64,000 nucleotides of DNA from Bog-159 sp035541265 (lineage in GTDB: Bacteria > Acidobacteriota > Terriglobia > Bryobacterales > Bryobacteraceae), in the NCBI GenBank assembly GCA_035541265.1, contig DATKNQ010000266.1:6828-70827 (forward strand), read 5' to 3'. Both the position numbers and the translations under genes were made by a program. The number at the start of each line of letters is the position of its first letter. Within the stretch, counting starts at the first letter, position 1. This document shows positions 17,713 to 26,677 of the stretch, piece after piece. The notes under the pieces were generated by a model. That model did not search any database. It was given only the letters and a program-made list of their open reading frames with translations, and had not been told where the DNA came from.

Positions 17713-18002
17713 ACGTACAACCCACGTCGGCGCAGACACAGACTCAGACCGGCACTGCCTCGTCTCCCAGCAGCAGTTCTCCCGATAACGTCAGCGAGAA
17801 CGAGTTTTTGCAACTCCTGGTGGCCCAGATCCAGTATCAGGACCCCACCAATCCGACCGATAGCACGGCTTTTGTGACCCAGCTTGCACAGTTCAGCTCG
17901 CTCGAACAGCTCATCAGCATTCATAGCGATCTCGACACCCTGGCCGGGTCGGGCAGCAGCACCAGCACTCAGAATACGACATCCACGCAAGGAGGAAATT
18001 AA
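17709..18002 (+). CDS. flgD: Flagellar hook cap protein FlgD, short form
   Basis: A 97-aa protein containing only the N-terminal FlgD segment (ENEFLQLLVAQIQYQDPTNP, then TQLAQFSSLEQL). FlgD caps the hook during FlgE assembly and is lost afterwards. Typical FlgD proteins are about 220-240 aa with Tudor/FnIII-like domains; these are missing here and no continuation is seen in other frames before flgE. Translation starts at the ATGA overlap with fliK. Confidence 0.87.
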   Translation: MNVQPTSAQTQTQTGTASSPSSSSPDNVSENEFLQLLVAQIQYQDPTNPTDSTAFVTQLAQFSSLEQLISIHSDLDTLAGSGSSTSTQNTTSTQGGN

Positions 18003-18003
18003 T

Positions 18004-19254
18004 ATGTTCGCAGCGTTTAGTACCGCATTATCCGCTTTGGATGCCAACGGCATGGCCGTCGACATTGTCGGCAACAACTTGGCCAATATGGACACTAACG
18101 GATATAAGGAGAGCGTCGCTTATTTCCAGAATCTGGTCAGCGAGGCCATGAACGGCGGCAACACGGAGGTAGGCTTTGGCGTAGCCGCGCCGCTGACGCT
18201 CGCGCAGTTCACCCAAGGCGCGATTCAGTCGAGCAGCGGCGCGCTCGACGCCGCCATTCAAGGCAACGGTTTCTTTGTGGTCAACAACAACGGCGCCGCC
18301 CAATACACCCGCGCCGGCAGCTTCCAGGTGGATCTGGCGGGCAACCTGCTGACTGCCAGCGGCCAGCAGGTGCAAGGCTGGATGGCCGCCAACGGCGTGG
18401 TCAACACCGCCGGGCCGGTTGGCGACATCACCGTGCCGGTGGGCGCCCTGCAACCGCCGGTGGCCACCCAGAACATCACCTTGAGCGCCAACTTCAACGC
18501 CGCCGCGGTGACCGGCGCGGCCTCGGATTGGTCGGCGCCCATCACGGTCTACGACTCGTTGGGGAACTCGCACGACGTGACACTGAATTTCGAGCAGACC
18601 GCCGCCAACACCTGGTCCTACACCGCCACGATTCCCGGCGCGGATGTCGCCGCGGGTACGCCCGGCACTCCCTACGCCATTCCGGGTGCCACCGGCAGCC
18701 TGACCTTTGACAGCAACGGGCAGTTGACCAGTCCGGCGGCCGGCTCGCCGATCACGATCGCCATCTCCGGGCTCAACGACGGCGCGTCGAACCTGAGTAT
18801 CAACTGGAATCCTTACGATTCGAACGGCAACCCCACGCTCACGCAGTACGACCAGGCCTCCGCGGCTTCCGCAACCACGCAGGATGGCGCGGCGGCGTCC
18901 GAGATGACCAGCGTGACCATGGGTAACGGCGGGCAGTTGCTGGCTACTTATACCAACGGCAAACAGGCCGTGGTGGCTCAGTTGGCGATTGCCAACATTC
19001 AGAATCCGCAAACCTTGATGAATGTCGGCAACAGCAACTTCCAGCTCAGCGCCGATACCGCCGCGCCGGTTATCGGGGCGCCCGGAACGGGCGGACGCGG
19101 CGTGATCGTGGGGGGCGCGCTCGAATCCTCGAATGTGGACATGGCCAACGAACTCACCAATCTGATCGTGCTGCAGAGCGCCTACCAGGCCAATTCCAAG
19201 CTGGTGACCACGGTGAGCACCATGGCGCAAGCCGCCACCAATCTGATCACATAG
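18004..19254 (+). CDS. flgE: Flagellar hook protein FlgE
   Basis: A 416-aa axial protein forming the hook. The ATG at 18004 follows an AGGAGG site at about 17991 and starts MFAAFSTALSALDANG; the longer open frame upstream only covers flgD. Visible motifs are NNLANMDTNGYKE, GNGFFVVNNNGAAQYTRAGSF and the C-terminal ESSNVDMANELTNLIVLQSAYQAN helix (quoted in parts). The central region is Thr/Ala-rich and variable, as usual for hook domains. Confidence 0.95.
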   Translation: MFAAFSTALSALDANGMAVDIVGNNLANMDTNGYKESVAYFQNLVSEAMNGGNTEVGFGVAAPLTLAQFTQGAIQSSSGALDAAIQGNGFFVVNNNGAAQYTRAGSFQVDLAGNLLTASGQQVQGWMAANGVVNTAGPVGDITVPVGALQPPVATQNITLSANFNAAAVTGAASDWSAPITVYDSLGNSHDVTLNFEQTAANTWSYTATIPGADVAAGTPGTPYAIPGATGSLTFDSNGQLTSPAAGSPITIAISGLNDGASNLSINWNPYDSNGNPTLTQYDQASAASATTQDGAAASEMTSVTMGNGGQLLATYTNGKQAVVAQLAIANIQNPQTLMNVGNSNFQLSADTAAPVIGAPGTGGRGVIVGGALESSNVDMANELTNLIVLQSAYQANSKLVTTVSTMAQAATNLIT

Positions 19255-19264
19255 GAGACCGCCG

Positions 19265-19513
19265 ATGACCGCCATGGAAGAAGTTGCGCATTTCGCCGAC
19301 GTGCCGATGGACGTCGAGGCCGAACTGGACCGCCGCATCCTCACCGTCGCCCAGATCCTGCAACTGGAGCCCGGCAGCCTGATCGGCATGAAACGCTCGG
19401 CCGGAGAAAACATCGACCTGTTTGTCGGCGGGACGCTCATCGGCCGCGGCGAGATCGTCGTGGTGGAAAACACCCTGGGAGTCCGCATTACGGACTTCAA
19501 CGGCGAAGCCTGA
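19265..19513 (+). CDS. fliN: Flagellar motor switch protein FliN (short)
   Basis: An 82-aa SpoA-domain protein (DVPMDVEAELDRRILTVAQI, LEPGSLIGMKRSAGENIDLF, GEIVVVENTLGVRI). FliN forms the base of the C-ring with FliM and docks the FliH-FliI export apparatus. It lies 10 bases after flgE and before fliO, the usual place for fliN. fliM and fliG are not in the window. A second SpoA-domain protein is encoded at 26.7 kb. Confidence 0.93.
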   Translation: MTAMEEVAHFADVPMDVEAELDRRILTVAQILQLEPGSLIGMKRSAGENIDLFVGGTLIGRGEIVVVENTLGVRITDFNGEA

Positions 19514-19535
19514 CCGTGCAAACCAGAAGGAACTC

Positions 19536-19847
19536 ATGGAAACCATCCGCCAAATGCTGACCGTCAGCACTGTCCTGTCGCTCTTGGCGCTTACGCTCTG
19601 GTACCTGCGCCGCAAAGGGCTGACGCGTGCCCCGCGCAGAGCGGGCCGGCGGCACGCGCTGGAAACCGTCGAACGCGTCAACCTGTCAGCGCAGCATTCG
19701 CTGCATCTGATCCGGTTGGCGGATCGGGGATTGCTCGTGGGGATTTCGCCGGCGGGCTGCACGGTGCTCGAAAGCTTCGCCTGGGAGAGTCTGGAATCCG
19801 GGCGCCCGGCGGGCGCCGCCCGGGAGGCCCGATGCGCCGCGCTCTGA
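19536..19847 (+). CDS. fliO: Flagellar biosynthesis protein FliO
   Basis: A 103-aa membrane protein that helps FliP form the export-gate core. One transmembrane segment (about residues 7-24) is followed by a basic stretch and the FliO domain core (ETVERVNLSAQHSLHLIRLA, RGLLVGISPAGCTVLE). The ATG at 19536 follows an AGAAGGAA ribosome site. It overlaps fliP by 16 bases. Confidence 0.85.
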   Translation: METIRQMLTVSTVLSLLALTLWYLRRKGLTRAPRRAGRRHALETVERVNLSAQHSLHLIRLADRGLLVGISPAGCTVLESFAWESLESGRPAGAAREARCAAL

Positions 19848-20560
19848 TGCTGTTAGGTCTTCTGGCGTTGCCTCTGGCGGCCGCTACCGCCCGGCGGGCC
19901 CCTTCCGGTTCGTGGCTGAACGGGAAGGCCGGCTCGTTGAGCGAGCCCATGCAGATCGTTCTCCTGCTGACGGCCCTGACGCTGCTGCCGGCGGCGCTGG
20001 TGTCGGTTACCCCGTTTCTGCGAATCACCGTCGTGCTGCACTTCCTGCGGCAGGCGCTGGGCACCCAGACCGCGCCCTCCAATCAGGTGCTCGTGGGTCT
20101 GGCGCTGTTCCTGAGCCTGCTCACCATCGAGCCCATGGCCAACCAGATCTTCCAGCAGGCCTGGATTCCCATGGAGAACGGCCAAATGACTTTAGAGGAC
20201 GCCGCGCAACAGGCCGCCCAGCCGATGCGCCGGTTCTGGCTGCGCTTCGCCCGCGAGAAAGACATCGCGTTGCTGCTTGAGATTTCGCACGGCCAGCCGC
20301 CCCGCACGCCGGCTGATCTGGATCTGAAAGTCCTGATCCCGGCCTATATCCTTTCCGAACTCAAAGCCTCCTTTCAGATCGGCGCGGTGCTCTACCTGCC
20401 GTTCCTGGTGATTGACCTGGTGGTCGCCTCAGTGACCCTTTCGGTGGGCATGATCCAGCTCCCGCCGGTCATGATCTCTGCGCCCTTCAAAATCCTGCTG
20501 TTCGTGCTGGTGGACGGCTGGAACCTGGTGGTCGGGTCCCTGATGCGCAGTTTCTCCTGA
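19832..20560 (+). CDS. fliP: Flagellar export gate protein FliP
   Basis: A 242-aa inner-membrane export-gate subunit with a cleavable-type N-terminal signal. Hallmarks: VTPFLRITVVLHFLRQALGT, FLSLLTIEPMANQIFQ, LIPAYILSELKASFQIG and the C-terminal MIQLPPVMISAPFKILLFVLVDGW block (quoted in parts). Five FliP with one FliR and four FliQ build the gate in known systems. Confidence 0.97.
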   Translation: MRRALMLLGLLALPLAAATARRAPSGSWLNGKAGSLSEPMQIVLLLTALTLLPAALVSVTPFLRITVVLHFLRQALGTQTAPSNQVLVGLALFLSLLTIEPMANQIFQQAWIPMENGQMTLEDAAQQAAQPMRRFWLRFAREKDIALLLEISHGQPPRTPADLDLKVLIPAYILSELKASFQIGAVLYLPFLVIDLVVASVTLSVGMIQLPPVMISAPFKILLFVLVDGWNLVVGSLMRSFS

Positions 20561-20566
20561 GGTGCC

Positions 20567-20839
20567 ATGATGACCCCCGATTCCGTAGCCGAACTCCTGC
20601 GCCACACCCTGCTGGCGGCCTTCTGGATTGCCATGCCGCTGTTGGCGATCGGCTTTGCCGCGGGCGTCATCATCAGCCTGGCGCAGATCGTCACGTCGAT
20701 TCAGGATACGGGCTTCAGCGCCATTCCCCGGCTGGTGGTCTTCGTCGTCGCCATGGTGCTGCTGATGCCTTGGATGATCCAGCGCATGATCGCGTATACC
20801 ACGGCTCTGCTGGGCGATCTGGGGCGTTATGCGCGCTGA
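20567..20839 (+). CDS. fliQ: Flagellar export gate protein FliQ
   Basis: A 90-aa protein with two membrane helices. Visible family features are the N-terminal MTPDSVAELLRHTLLAAFWI segment, LAQIVTSIQDTGFSAIPRL in the loop and the PWMIQRMIAYT end. It overlaps the fliR start by 11 bases. Confidence 0.95.
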   Translation: MMTPDSVAELLRHTLLAAFWIAMPLLAIGFAAGVIISLAQIVTSIQDTGFSAIPRLVVFVVAMVLLMPWMIQRMIAYTTALLGDLGRYAR

Positions 20840-21596
20840 CCCCGGCATGCTCCCCATGCTCTTTGGATTTCTGCTCACGTTGGCGCGCGTGTCGGGCGTG
20901 ATGGCACTGGTGCCTTTGCCCGGCCTGCAGGCGGCTCCGAAGATCGCGCGGATCGTGCTGTCCGTGGTGTTGACGCTGGTGCTCTCGCCGAGTTGGCCGG
21001 CGGTTGGCAGCACACAGCCGGACGTGGCGCGCCTGCTCCTGTGGCTGTTGCCTGAGATCGGCATCGGCGTGACCGTCGGCCTGGCGGTCGCCTTCATCCT
21101 GGAGGCGTTCGTCACCGGGGCGCAGATCCTCAGCCTGAACGCCGGCTTCAGCTTCGCGCAGACCATCGATCCCACCACACAGGCTGAGTCGGGCGTGTTG
21201 CTGGTCTTTGCGCAACTGGCGGGCGGGCTGATCTTTCTGGCGCTGGGCCTCGACCGGGAAGTAGTTCGCGCGCTGGCGTACAGCCTGGAAGCGCACCCGG
21301 CAGGGGCGTGGCTGACCGCGCCCGCCGCCGCGGCCGTCCTGCGGCTTGGCGGGGATATGCTGTCACTGGCGGCGCGCCTGGCGATGCCGGGAATTGCACT
21401 GCTCATTCTAGTGGACGTCGCCCTGGGGTTGCTCGGCCGCCTCAACGCCCAATTGCAGCTCCTGACGCTGGCTTTCCCCATCAAGATGGTCGCGGGATTG
21501 ATTCTGCTGGCCTGGATTACCCTGTTGCTTCCCAAGCTGATGCCGGCGTTCGCCGGCACGGCTTTCGGCACGCTGCGCCGAATCTGGCACCTCTGA
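20829..21596 (+). CDS. fliR: Flagellar export gate protein FliR
   Basis: A 255-aa membrane protein with about six hydrophobic segments. Recognisable parts are LARVSGVMALVPLPGLQAAP near the start, NAGFSFAQTIDPTTQAESGV in the middle and the LTLAFPIKMVAGLILLAWI segment near the end. It lies between fliQ and flhB, as in most flagellar export operons. Confidence 0.94.
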   Translation: MRADPGMLPMLFGFLLTLARVSGVMALVPLPGLQAAPKIARIVLSVVLTLVLSPSWPAVGSTQPDVARLLLWLLPEIGIGVTVGLAVAFILEAFVTGAQILSLNAGFSFAQTIDPTTQAESGVLLVFAQLAGGLIFLALGLDREVVRALAYSLEAHPAGAWLTAPAAAAVLRLGGDMLSLAARLAMPGIALLILVDVALGLLGRLNAQLQLLTLAFPIKMVAGLILLAWITLLLPKLMPAFAGTAFGTLRRIWHL

Positions 21597-21606
21597 AGGG
21601 GCGGCC

Positions 21607-22668
21607 GTGGCCGATACCGGACAAAGAACTGAACAGCCCACACCGAAACGGCTGGATAAGGCGCGCAAAGAAGGCCAGTTTCCGTCCGCGCCCCAATTCG
21701 TCTCGGCCGTGCAGTTTCTAGCTTTTGTGGCCGTGCTGGCGGCGGGGGGAGGACAATGGTACAGCGAACTCCGCAACCTCATGCGCCACGCGCTCGAGGC
21801 GGCTTTTGGTGCGCAGCCCGGGGGCCCGATCACGGAGGTGAGCCGCTACCTGTTGCTGCGCCTGCTCGCGCTTTTCGCGCCCACCGCGGGCATTCTGCTG
21901 ATCGTGACCCTAGGCGTGCAACTGATCGCCAGCCAGTTGGGCGTCAGCCTGAAGAAGCTCGGCCCGGATCTGCAGCGTCTCAACCCCCTGTCTCGCCTGC
22001 GTGAACTGCCGCGTCAGAATCTGCCGGCGCTGGCCCGCGCGCTCGTGATGCTGCCGCTGTTCGGCATGGCGGTCTACGGCATCGTACGCGACAACCTGTT
22101 CGCGTACATGGCGCTGCCTTATCAGGGCGTGGAGTCCGGCTTCCGGCAGGCCTGCTCCTCGCTGGGCACGCTCTTGTGGAAAGGCGGCGGCGTGTTCCTG
22201 GTGTTCGGCGCCGTGGATCTGTTCCGGCAGCGCCGCCGTTACCGCAAGGATCTGCGCATGAGCAAGCAGGAAATCCGCGACGAGGTGAAGGAATCCGAGG
22301 GCAATCCGCAGATCAAGGCCCGCATCCGCCGGATCCAGCGCGACCGCCTGCGCCGCCAGATGATGAAAGAAGTCCCCAAGGCGACCGCCGTCATCGTGAA
22401 CCCCACGCATTACGCGGTAGCCCTGCGCTATGCCATGGACTCCATGGCGACACCGGTGGTGGTGGCCAAGGGCAAGAATTACCTGGCGGCGCGCATTCGC
22501 CAGAAGGCTATCGAAAATCAGGTTCCCATCATCGAAAATCCGCCCGTAGCGCAAGCCCTTTATCGCTCGGTGGAGGTCGGCCAGGAGATCCCCGCGCACC
22601 TGTATCGCGCGGTGGCCGAGATCCTGGCCTATGTATATAAGCTCATGAACAGCCGATTACCTAAGTAA
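21607..22668 (+). CDS. flhB: Flagellar export substrate-specificity switch FlhB
   Basis: A 353-aa protein with four N-terminal membrane helices and a cytoplasmic C-terminal domain. The autocleavage motif NPTH is present (VIVNPTHYAVALRY, near residue 264), so switching from hook to filament export should work with FliK. Also typical are the start EQPTPKRLDKARKEGQ and the linker MSKQEIRDEVKESEGNPQIK. The start codon is GTG at 21607. Confidence 0.97.
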   Translation: MADTGQRTEQPTPKRLDKARKEGQFPSAPQFVSAVQFLAFVAVLAAGGGQWYSELRNLMRHALEAAFGAQPGGPITEVSRYLLLRLLALFAPTAGILLIVTLGVQLIASQLGVSLKKLGPDLQRLNPLSRLRELPRQNLPALARALVMLPLFGMAVYGIVRDNLFAYMALPYQGVESGFRQACSSLGTLLWKGGGVFLVFGAVDLFRQRRRYRKDLRMSKQEIRDEVKESEGNPQIKARIRRIQRDRLRRQMMKEVPKATAVIVNPTHYAVALRYAMDSMATPVVVAKGKNYLAARIRQKAIENQVPIIENPPVAQALYRSVEVGQEIPAHLYRAVAEILAYVYKLMNSRLPK

Positions 22669-22685
22669 GCGGCCGGAGCCGCTTA
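22666..22685 (+). repeat. Perfect 8-bp hairpin between flhB and flhA
   Basis: TAAGCGGC and GCCGCTTA form a perfect stem around a CGGA loop. The left arm begins with the flhB stop codon and the right arm ends 13 bases before the flhA ATG, next to its AAGAGA ribosome site. No T-run follows, so it is not an intrinsic terminator; it may stabilise mRNA ends or adjust flhA translation. Confidence 0.6.
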
Positions 22686-22698
22686 AGAGACAGACCCT

Positions 22699-24768
22699 AT
22701 GGCGGAAGCCGCAGCAGCAAAGAGCCCCTGGAAGGCGCTGGAAATGTTCTCCGGCGGCCACGCGGCCGATTTGGGCGTGCCGGTCGCCGTGCTGGCCATC
22801 GTATTGGCCCTCATCACGCCGCTGCCGCCCTTCGTGATGGACATGCTGCTGGTGCTGGACATCATGTTGTCCGTCATCGTATTGATGGTGGCCACTTATA
22901 TCACCCGCCCGGCAGAGTTTAGCGTTTTTCCCACGACCCTGCTATTACTGACGCTTTATCGCCTGGCCCTGAATATCTCCTCGGCGCGCCTGATCCTGCT
23001 CAACGGCAATTCCGGAACGGCCGCCGCAGGCCACGTCATCGAGGCCTTCGGAAGCTTCGTGGTGGGCGGCAACTACATCATCGGCACCGTCATTTTTCTG
23101 GTATTGATCGCCATCCAGTATGTCGTCATCAATCATGGCGCCGTGCGTATTTCCGAGGTGACCGCGCGTTTCACGCTGGATGCCCTGCCGGGCAAGCAGA
23201 TGTCCATCGATTCGGATTTGAGCTCGGGGCTGATCGACGAGGCCGAAGCCCGCCAGCGCCGCAAGCAGTTGGCCGCCGAGGCGGAGTTCTACGGGGCCAT
23301 GGATGGCGCCTCCCGCTTTACGCAGCGGGATGCGGTAGCGAGTATCCTGATCACCGGAATCAACATCGTTGCGGGCTTTCTGATCGGCGTCCTGCAGCAC
23401 GGTATGGAATTGCGCCATGCGCTCGAGACCTACACGGTGCTGACCATCGGCGACGGGCTGGTGACCGTGATTCCGGCTTTAATGATCTCGGTCTCCGGGG
23501 GCCTCATCATCACCCGCACGGCGAGCGATTCGCGCCTGGGTACGGATTTCCGCAAGCAGGTCTTCGGCAGCCGCCAACCGCTGTTGCTGTCTGCGGGCGT
23601 GCTCATCGTGCTGGCTTGTTTTCCGGGCATGCCCGGTATTCCTTTTTTCCTGCTGGGAGCGGGGCTGGGCGCCGCGGCGTGGCGCATGCGGGAACGCCCC
23701 GCGTCCCAGGCGCAGGCGCCGGCCGCGGCCAAGCCCGCGCGCGAGAATCTGGAGGGCCTGTTGCGCGTCGAGCCGCTGGCCATCGAGGTGGGGCTGGGCC
23801 TGGTGAAGCTGGTGGAAGGCGCGCAGAACTCGCCGCTATTGAAGCGCATCTCAGGCATCCGCCGCCAACTGGCCGCGGATCTGGGTTACCTGCTGCCTCC
23901 GGTACGGGTGGCCGACAACCTGTCACTGCGCGCGCGGGAGTATGTGATCTCGCTCAAAGGCGCGGAGATCGCCCGTTACGAACTGCCGCAGGGCTGCCAA
24001 CTAGCCATCCCCTCCGGCAGAAAAGCAGCGCCTCTCGAGGGCACCGCCACGCGCGAGCCAGCGTTTGGATTGGCCGCCTGGTGGATCCCCGAACAACGCG
24101 CCGAACATGCCCGCGCCGCCGGTTACACCCTGGTGGACGCGGTTAGCGTGCTGGGGACGCACATCGCCGAACTGGTTCGGCAGTACGCGCACGAACTCTT
24201 CTCGCGGCAGGATGCCAAGAAGGTGCTGGATCTGGTGGCTGTCGAGCAACCGAAAGTGGTCGAAGACCTGGTGCCGAAGCAGTTGCCGCTCTCGGTGGTG
24301 CAGCGCGTCCTGCAAAACCTGCTGCGCGAGCGGGTCTCGATTCGCGATACCGGATCCATCCTGGAGGCCCTGGGCGAGGCGGCGCTTTCCACGCGGAACC
24401 TGGTACTGCTCACCGAATTCGCCCGCCAAGCCATCCGCCGCACGGTCGCCAAGCGGTACGTGGATGCCTCCGGCAATCTGCCGGCTTACTTTCTGGACGC
24501 CTCGATCGAGCAGGCTGTGGAATCCGCCGTGCAGCACGGCGAGCAGAACAGCCACCTGGGGATGGCGCCGCAAACCATCCGCGATATCCTGGATCGCATC
24601 CAGCGCAGAGTGGGCAGCCCGGAGGGCGCGGTGGCGGCCGTCACCACGGCCGGCGCGCGGTATTTCTTGCGGCAGATGGCCGAGCCGGTCCTGCCGAACC
24701 TGTTTTTCCTTTCGCACAACGAAATCCCGGCCGGCGTAAGAGTCGTGTCTCTGGGGGTCATTCAGTAG
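22699..24768 (+). CDS. flhA: Flagellar export gate protein FlhA
   Basis: A 689-aa inner-membrane protein. The N-terminal half has about eight membrane helices and the FHIPEP signature region (YRLALNISSARLIL, near residues 90-105). The C-terminal half is the cytoplasmic substrate-docking domain (DAVSVLGTHIAELVRQYAHEL; ERVSIRDTGSILEALGEAAL). It couples proton flow to export and receives chaperone-substrate complexes. Full family length. Confidence 0.97.
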   Translation: MAEAAAAKSPWKALEMFSGGHAADLGVPVAVLAIVLALITPLPPFVMDMLLVLDIMLSVIVLMVATYITRPAEFSVFPTTLLLLTLYRLALNISSARLILLNGNSGTAAAGHVIEAFGSFVVGGNYIIGTVIFLVLIAIQYVVINHGAVRISEVTARFTLDALPGKQMSIDSDLSSGLIDEAEARQRRKQLAAEAEFYGAMDGASRFTQRDAVASILITGINIVAGFLIGVLQHGMELRHALETYTVLTIGDGLVTVIPALMISVSGGLIITRTASDSRLGTDFRKQVFGSRQPLLLSAGVLIVLACFPGMPGIPFFLLGAGLGAAAWRMRERPASQAQAPAAAKPARENLEGLLRVEPLAIEVGLGLVKLVEGAQNSPLLKRISGIRRQLAADLGYLLPPVRVADNLSLRAREYVISLKGAEIARYELPQGCQLAIPSGRKAAPLEGTATREPAFGLAAWWIPEQRAEHARAAGYTLVDAVSVLGTHIAELVRQYAHELFSRQDAKKVLDLVAVEQPKVVEDLVPKQLPLSVVQRVLQNLLRERVSIRDTGSILEALGEAALSTRNLVLLTEFARQAIRRTVAKRYVDASGNLPAYFLDASIEQAVESAVQHGEQNSHLGMAPQTIRDILDRIQRRVGSPEGAVAAVTTAGARYFLRQMAEPVLPNLFFLSHNEIPAGVRVVSLGVIQ

Positions 24769-24792
24769 GACACGTTCCTGAGGAGAAAGCCC

Positions 24793-25893
24793 ATGCGAAT
24801 CAAATCTTTCTATGCGAACACCGTGGAAGCAGCGGTAGCCCTGGCGCGCCGGGAGCTGGGCGCGGAGGCCATGCTGGTGGAATCCCGCAAAGCGCCGCTG
24901 GAGGCCCGTCACTTGGGCGAGTACGAAGTCGTCTGCGCGGTAGTGCCGGAGGCGGAGCCCGCGCCTGCGGCGGCCGAAGCGCCCTCCGCGCAGGAAACCC
25001 GGTTGGCGGCCGAGCTCGCCGAGATGCGCCACCAGTTGGACATGATGGGCAAAACCATCACCCGCTCGGCCTGGAGCGGCGCGCGCTGGTCCGCGGCCGG
25101 TCCGGAAATGTCGGACTGGCACGCGGCTCTGATGGCGGAGGATATGGACGGCGAACTGGTGGACCAGATTCTGGGCGCCGTCGAGCGGAGGTCGCCGGAG
25201 GGCACGCTGCAGAACAGCGTGGCCGCGGAACTGGAACGCCGCATCCAAGTGAATGCCGCGCTCGCCCAGACGCCCACGGGTGGACCGCAGATCGCCGCGC
25301 TGGTGGGACCGCCCGGCGCCGGCAAGACCACTACGCTCGCGAAGCTGGCGGTGACTTGTGGACTCGCCGCACGGCGTCCGGTGCGGTGCTTCTCCATCGA
25401 CGACTACCGGGTGGCGGGCGCCGAACAGTTGCGGTCCTATGCAACCATACTCGGCACGCCGTTCCAGGCGCTGGAGAGCGTCGGGGCGCTGGCGCAGGCC
25501 CTCGCCGAACAACACGGCAATGCCCTGATTCTGATTGACACACCGGGTTTTGGCCCGCACGATATCGACCGTGCTGCCGACCTGGCCGGTTTCCTTTCCA
25601 GCCGGCCGGGAATCGGCACGCACCTGGTATTAACGGCTTCCATGAAATCCGCCGATCTAACTCATGTGGCGGAGCGCTACGAGATCTTCCGGCCGTCCAG
25701 CCTGCTGTTTACCAGGGTGGATGAGACCAGTTCCTTCGGCACGGCTTTCTCTTTGTCGGTGCGGCGGGCGAAGCCGCTGTCGTTTCTGGGAACCGGCCAG
25801 GTGATTCCGGATGATATCGACACCGCTACCAAGGCGCGTATTCTGAGCCTGATCTGGCCGCGCACGCGTCCGCTGGCGCAGCGCGCGGCGTGA
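24793..25893 (+). CDS. flhF: Flagellar SRP-like GTPase FlhF
   Basis: A 366-aa GTPase that in other bacteria sets flagellar position and number. It starts with the FlhF box MRIKSFYANTVEAAVALARR and has an NG domain with P-loop GPPGAGKTTT (near residue 177), SIDDYRVAGAEQL, DTPGFGP and TRVDE. It lies directly between flhA and fliA. The MinD-like partner FlhG, usually encoded next in this order, is absent. Confidence 0.93.
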   Translation: MRIKSFYANTVEAAVALARRELGAEAMLVESRKAPLEARHLGEYEVVCAVVPEAEPAPAAAEAPSAQETRLAAELAEMRHQLDMMGKTITRSAWSGARWSAAGPEMSDWHAALMAEDMDGELVDQILGAVERRSPEGTLQNSVAAELERRIQVNAALAQTPTGGPQIAALVGPPGAGKTTTLAKLAVTCGLAARRPVRCFSIDDYRVAGAEQLRSYATILGTPFQALESVGALAQALAEQHGNALILIDTPGFGPHDIDRAADLAGFLSSRPGIGTHLVLTASMKSADLTHVAERYEIFRPSSLLFTRVDETSSFGTAFSLSVRRAKPLSFLGTGQVIPDDIDTATKARILSLIWPRTRPLAQRAA

Positions 25894-25912
25894 AAGGAAG
25901 CCCCCAGAGGCT

Positions 25913-26677
25913 ATGTCCAACCCGTACTGTTGCCCGGAACCGGTGGAGACCTCCAACGAGGAACGCGAGCGGCTCATTCTCGAACACCTGCCGCAGGTGC
26001 GGCTGATTGCGCGCCGCATTCACGAGCGCCTGCCGGAAACGGTCAGCCTCGAGGATCTGGTCTCGGCGGGCATCCTGGGCTTAATCGCGGCCGTAGACCA
26101 GTACGACGCCACGCACAACGTAAAGTTGAAGACCTACGCCGAGCACAAGATCCGGGGAGCGATTCTGGACAGCCTGCGGAGCCTCGACTGGGCGCCGCGG
26201 CAACGGCGCAAGAAAGCCAAGCAGATCGAGTTCGCCATTTCCCGCGCCGAACAGAAATTTCATCGCTGCCCGGGCGAAGAAGAGATCGCCGCCGAGATGG
26301 GCCTGGATCTCGACGAATATCATCGTTGGCTGGTCGAAGTGCAGGGTCTCAATGTGGGTAGCCTCGAGTACACCTCGGAAAACGGCGAAGGGCAGGGCCT
26401 GCTGGAATACCTCAGCGACAACCAGGACCAACTACCCTCCCGCGTGCTCGAGCGCGCCCAGCTCGAGGAACTCCTGTCCGCGGCTATCCGCAAGATGCCG
26501 CCCATGGAGCGCACGGTCCTGGGGCTTTATTACCTCGAAGAGCTGACCCTCCGGGAGATCGCGCAGGTGGTGGATCTGCATGAGTCCCGTATCTCGCATC
26601 TCAAGTCGCAGGCTATTCTGCGCCTGCGAGCGGATATCGAAAAGGTCTGGCCCACGCAGGCCGGGGGTGTAGTGTGA
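25913..26677 (+). CDS. fliA: Flagellar sigma-28 factor FliA
   Basis: A 254-aa sigma factor. Region 2 is seen in LPETVSLEDLVSAGILGLI and the AEHKIRGAILDSLRSLDWAP block, region 3 in FHRCPGEEEIAAEMGLDLDEY and region 4 in LREIAQVVDLHESRISHLKS (quoted in parts). It should direct late flagellar and chemotaxis genes. A sigma-28-like promoter lies 1.3 kb downstream at 27982-28009. The anti-sigma FlgM was not found here. Its stop overlaps the next start codon (GTGA). Confidence 0.95.
   Translation: MSNPYCCPEPVETSNEERERLILEHLPQVRLIARRIHERLPETVSLEDLVSAGILGLIAAVDQYDATHNVKLKTYAEHKIRGAILDSLRSLDWAPRQRRKKAKQIEFAISRAEQKFHRCPGEEEIAAEMGLDLDEYHRWLVEVQGLNVGSLEYTSENGEGQGLLEYLSDNQDQLPSRVLERAQLEELLSAAIRKMPPMERTVLGLYYLEELTLREIAQVVDLHESRISHLKSQAILRLRADIEKVWPTQAGGVV

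Noticed and set aside
18028..19521. A 497-codon open frame opposite flgE and fliN
   Set aside because: It is antisense to two well-supported flagellar genes and its His/Arg/Gly-rich sequence is unlike real proteins here.
22666..22685. The flhB-flhA hairpin as an intrinsic terminator
   Set aside because: No T-run follows the stem, and flhA must be transcribed through it.
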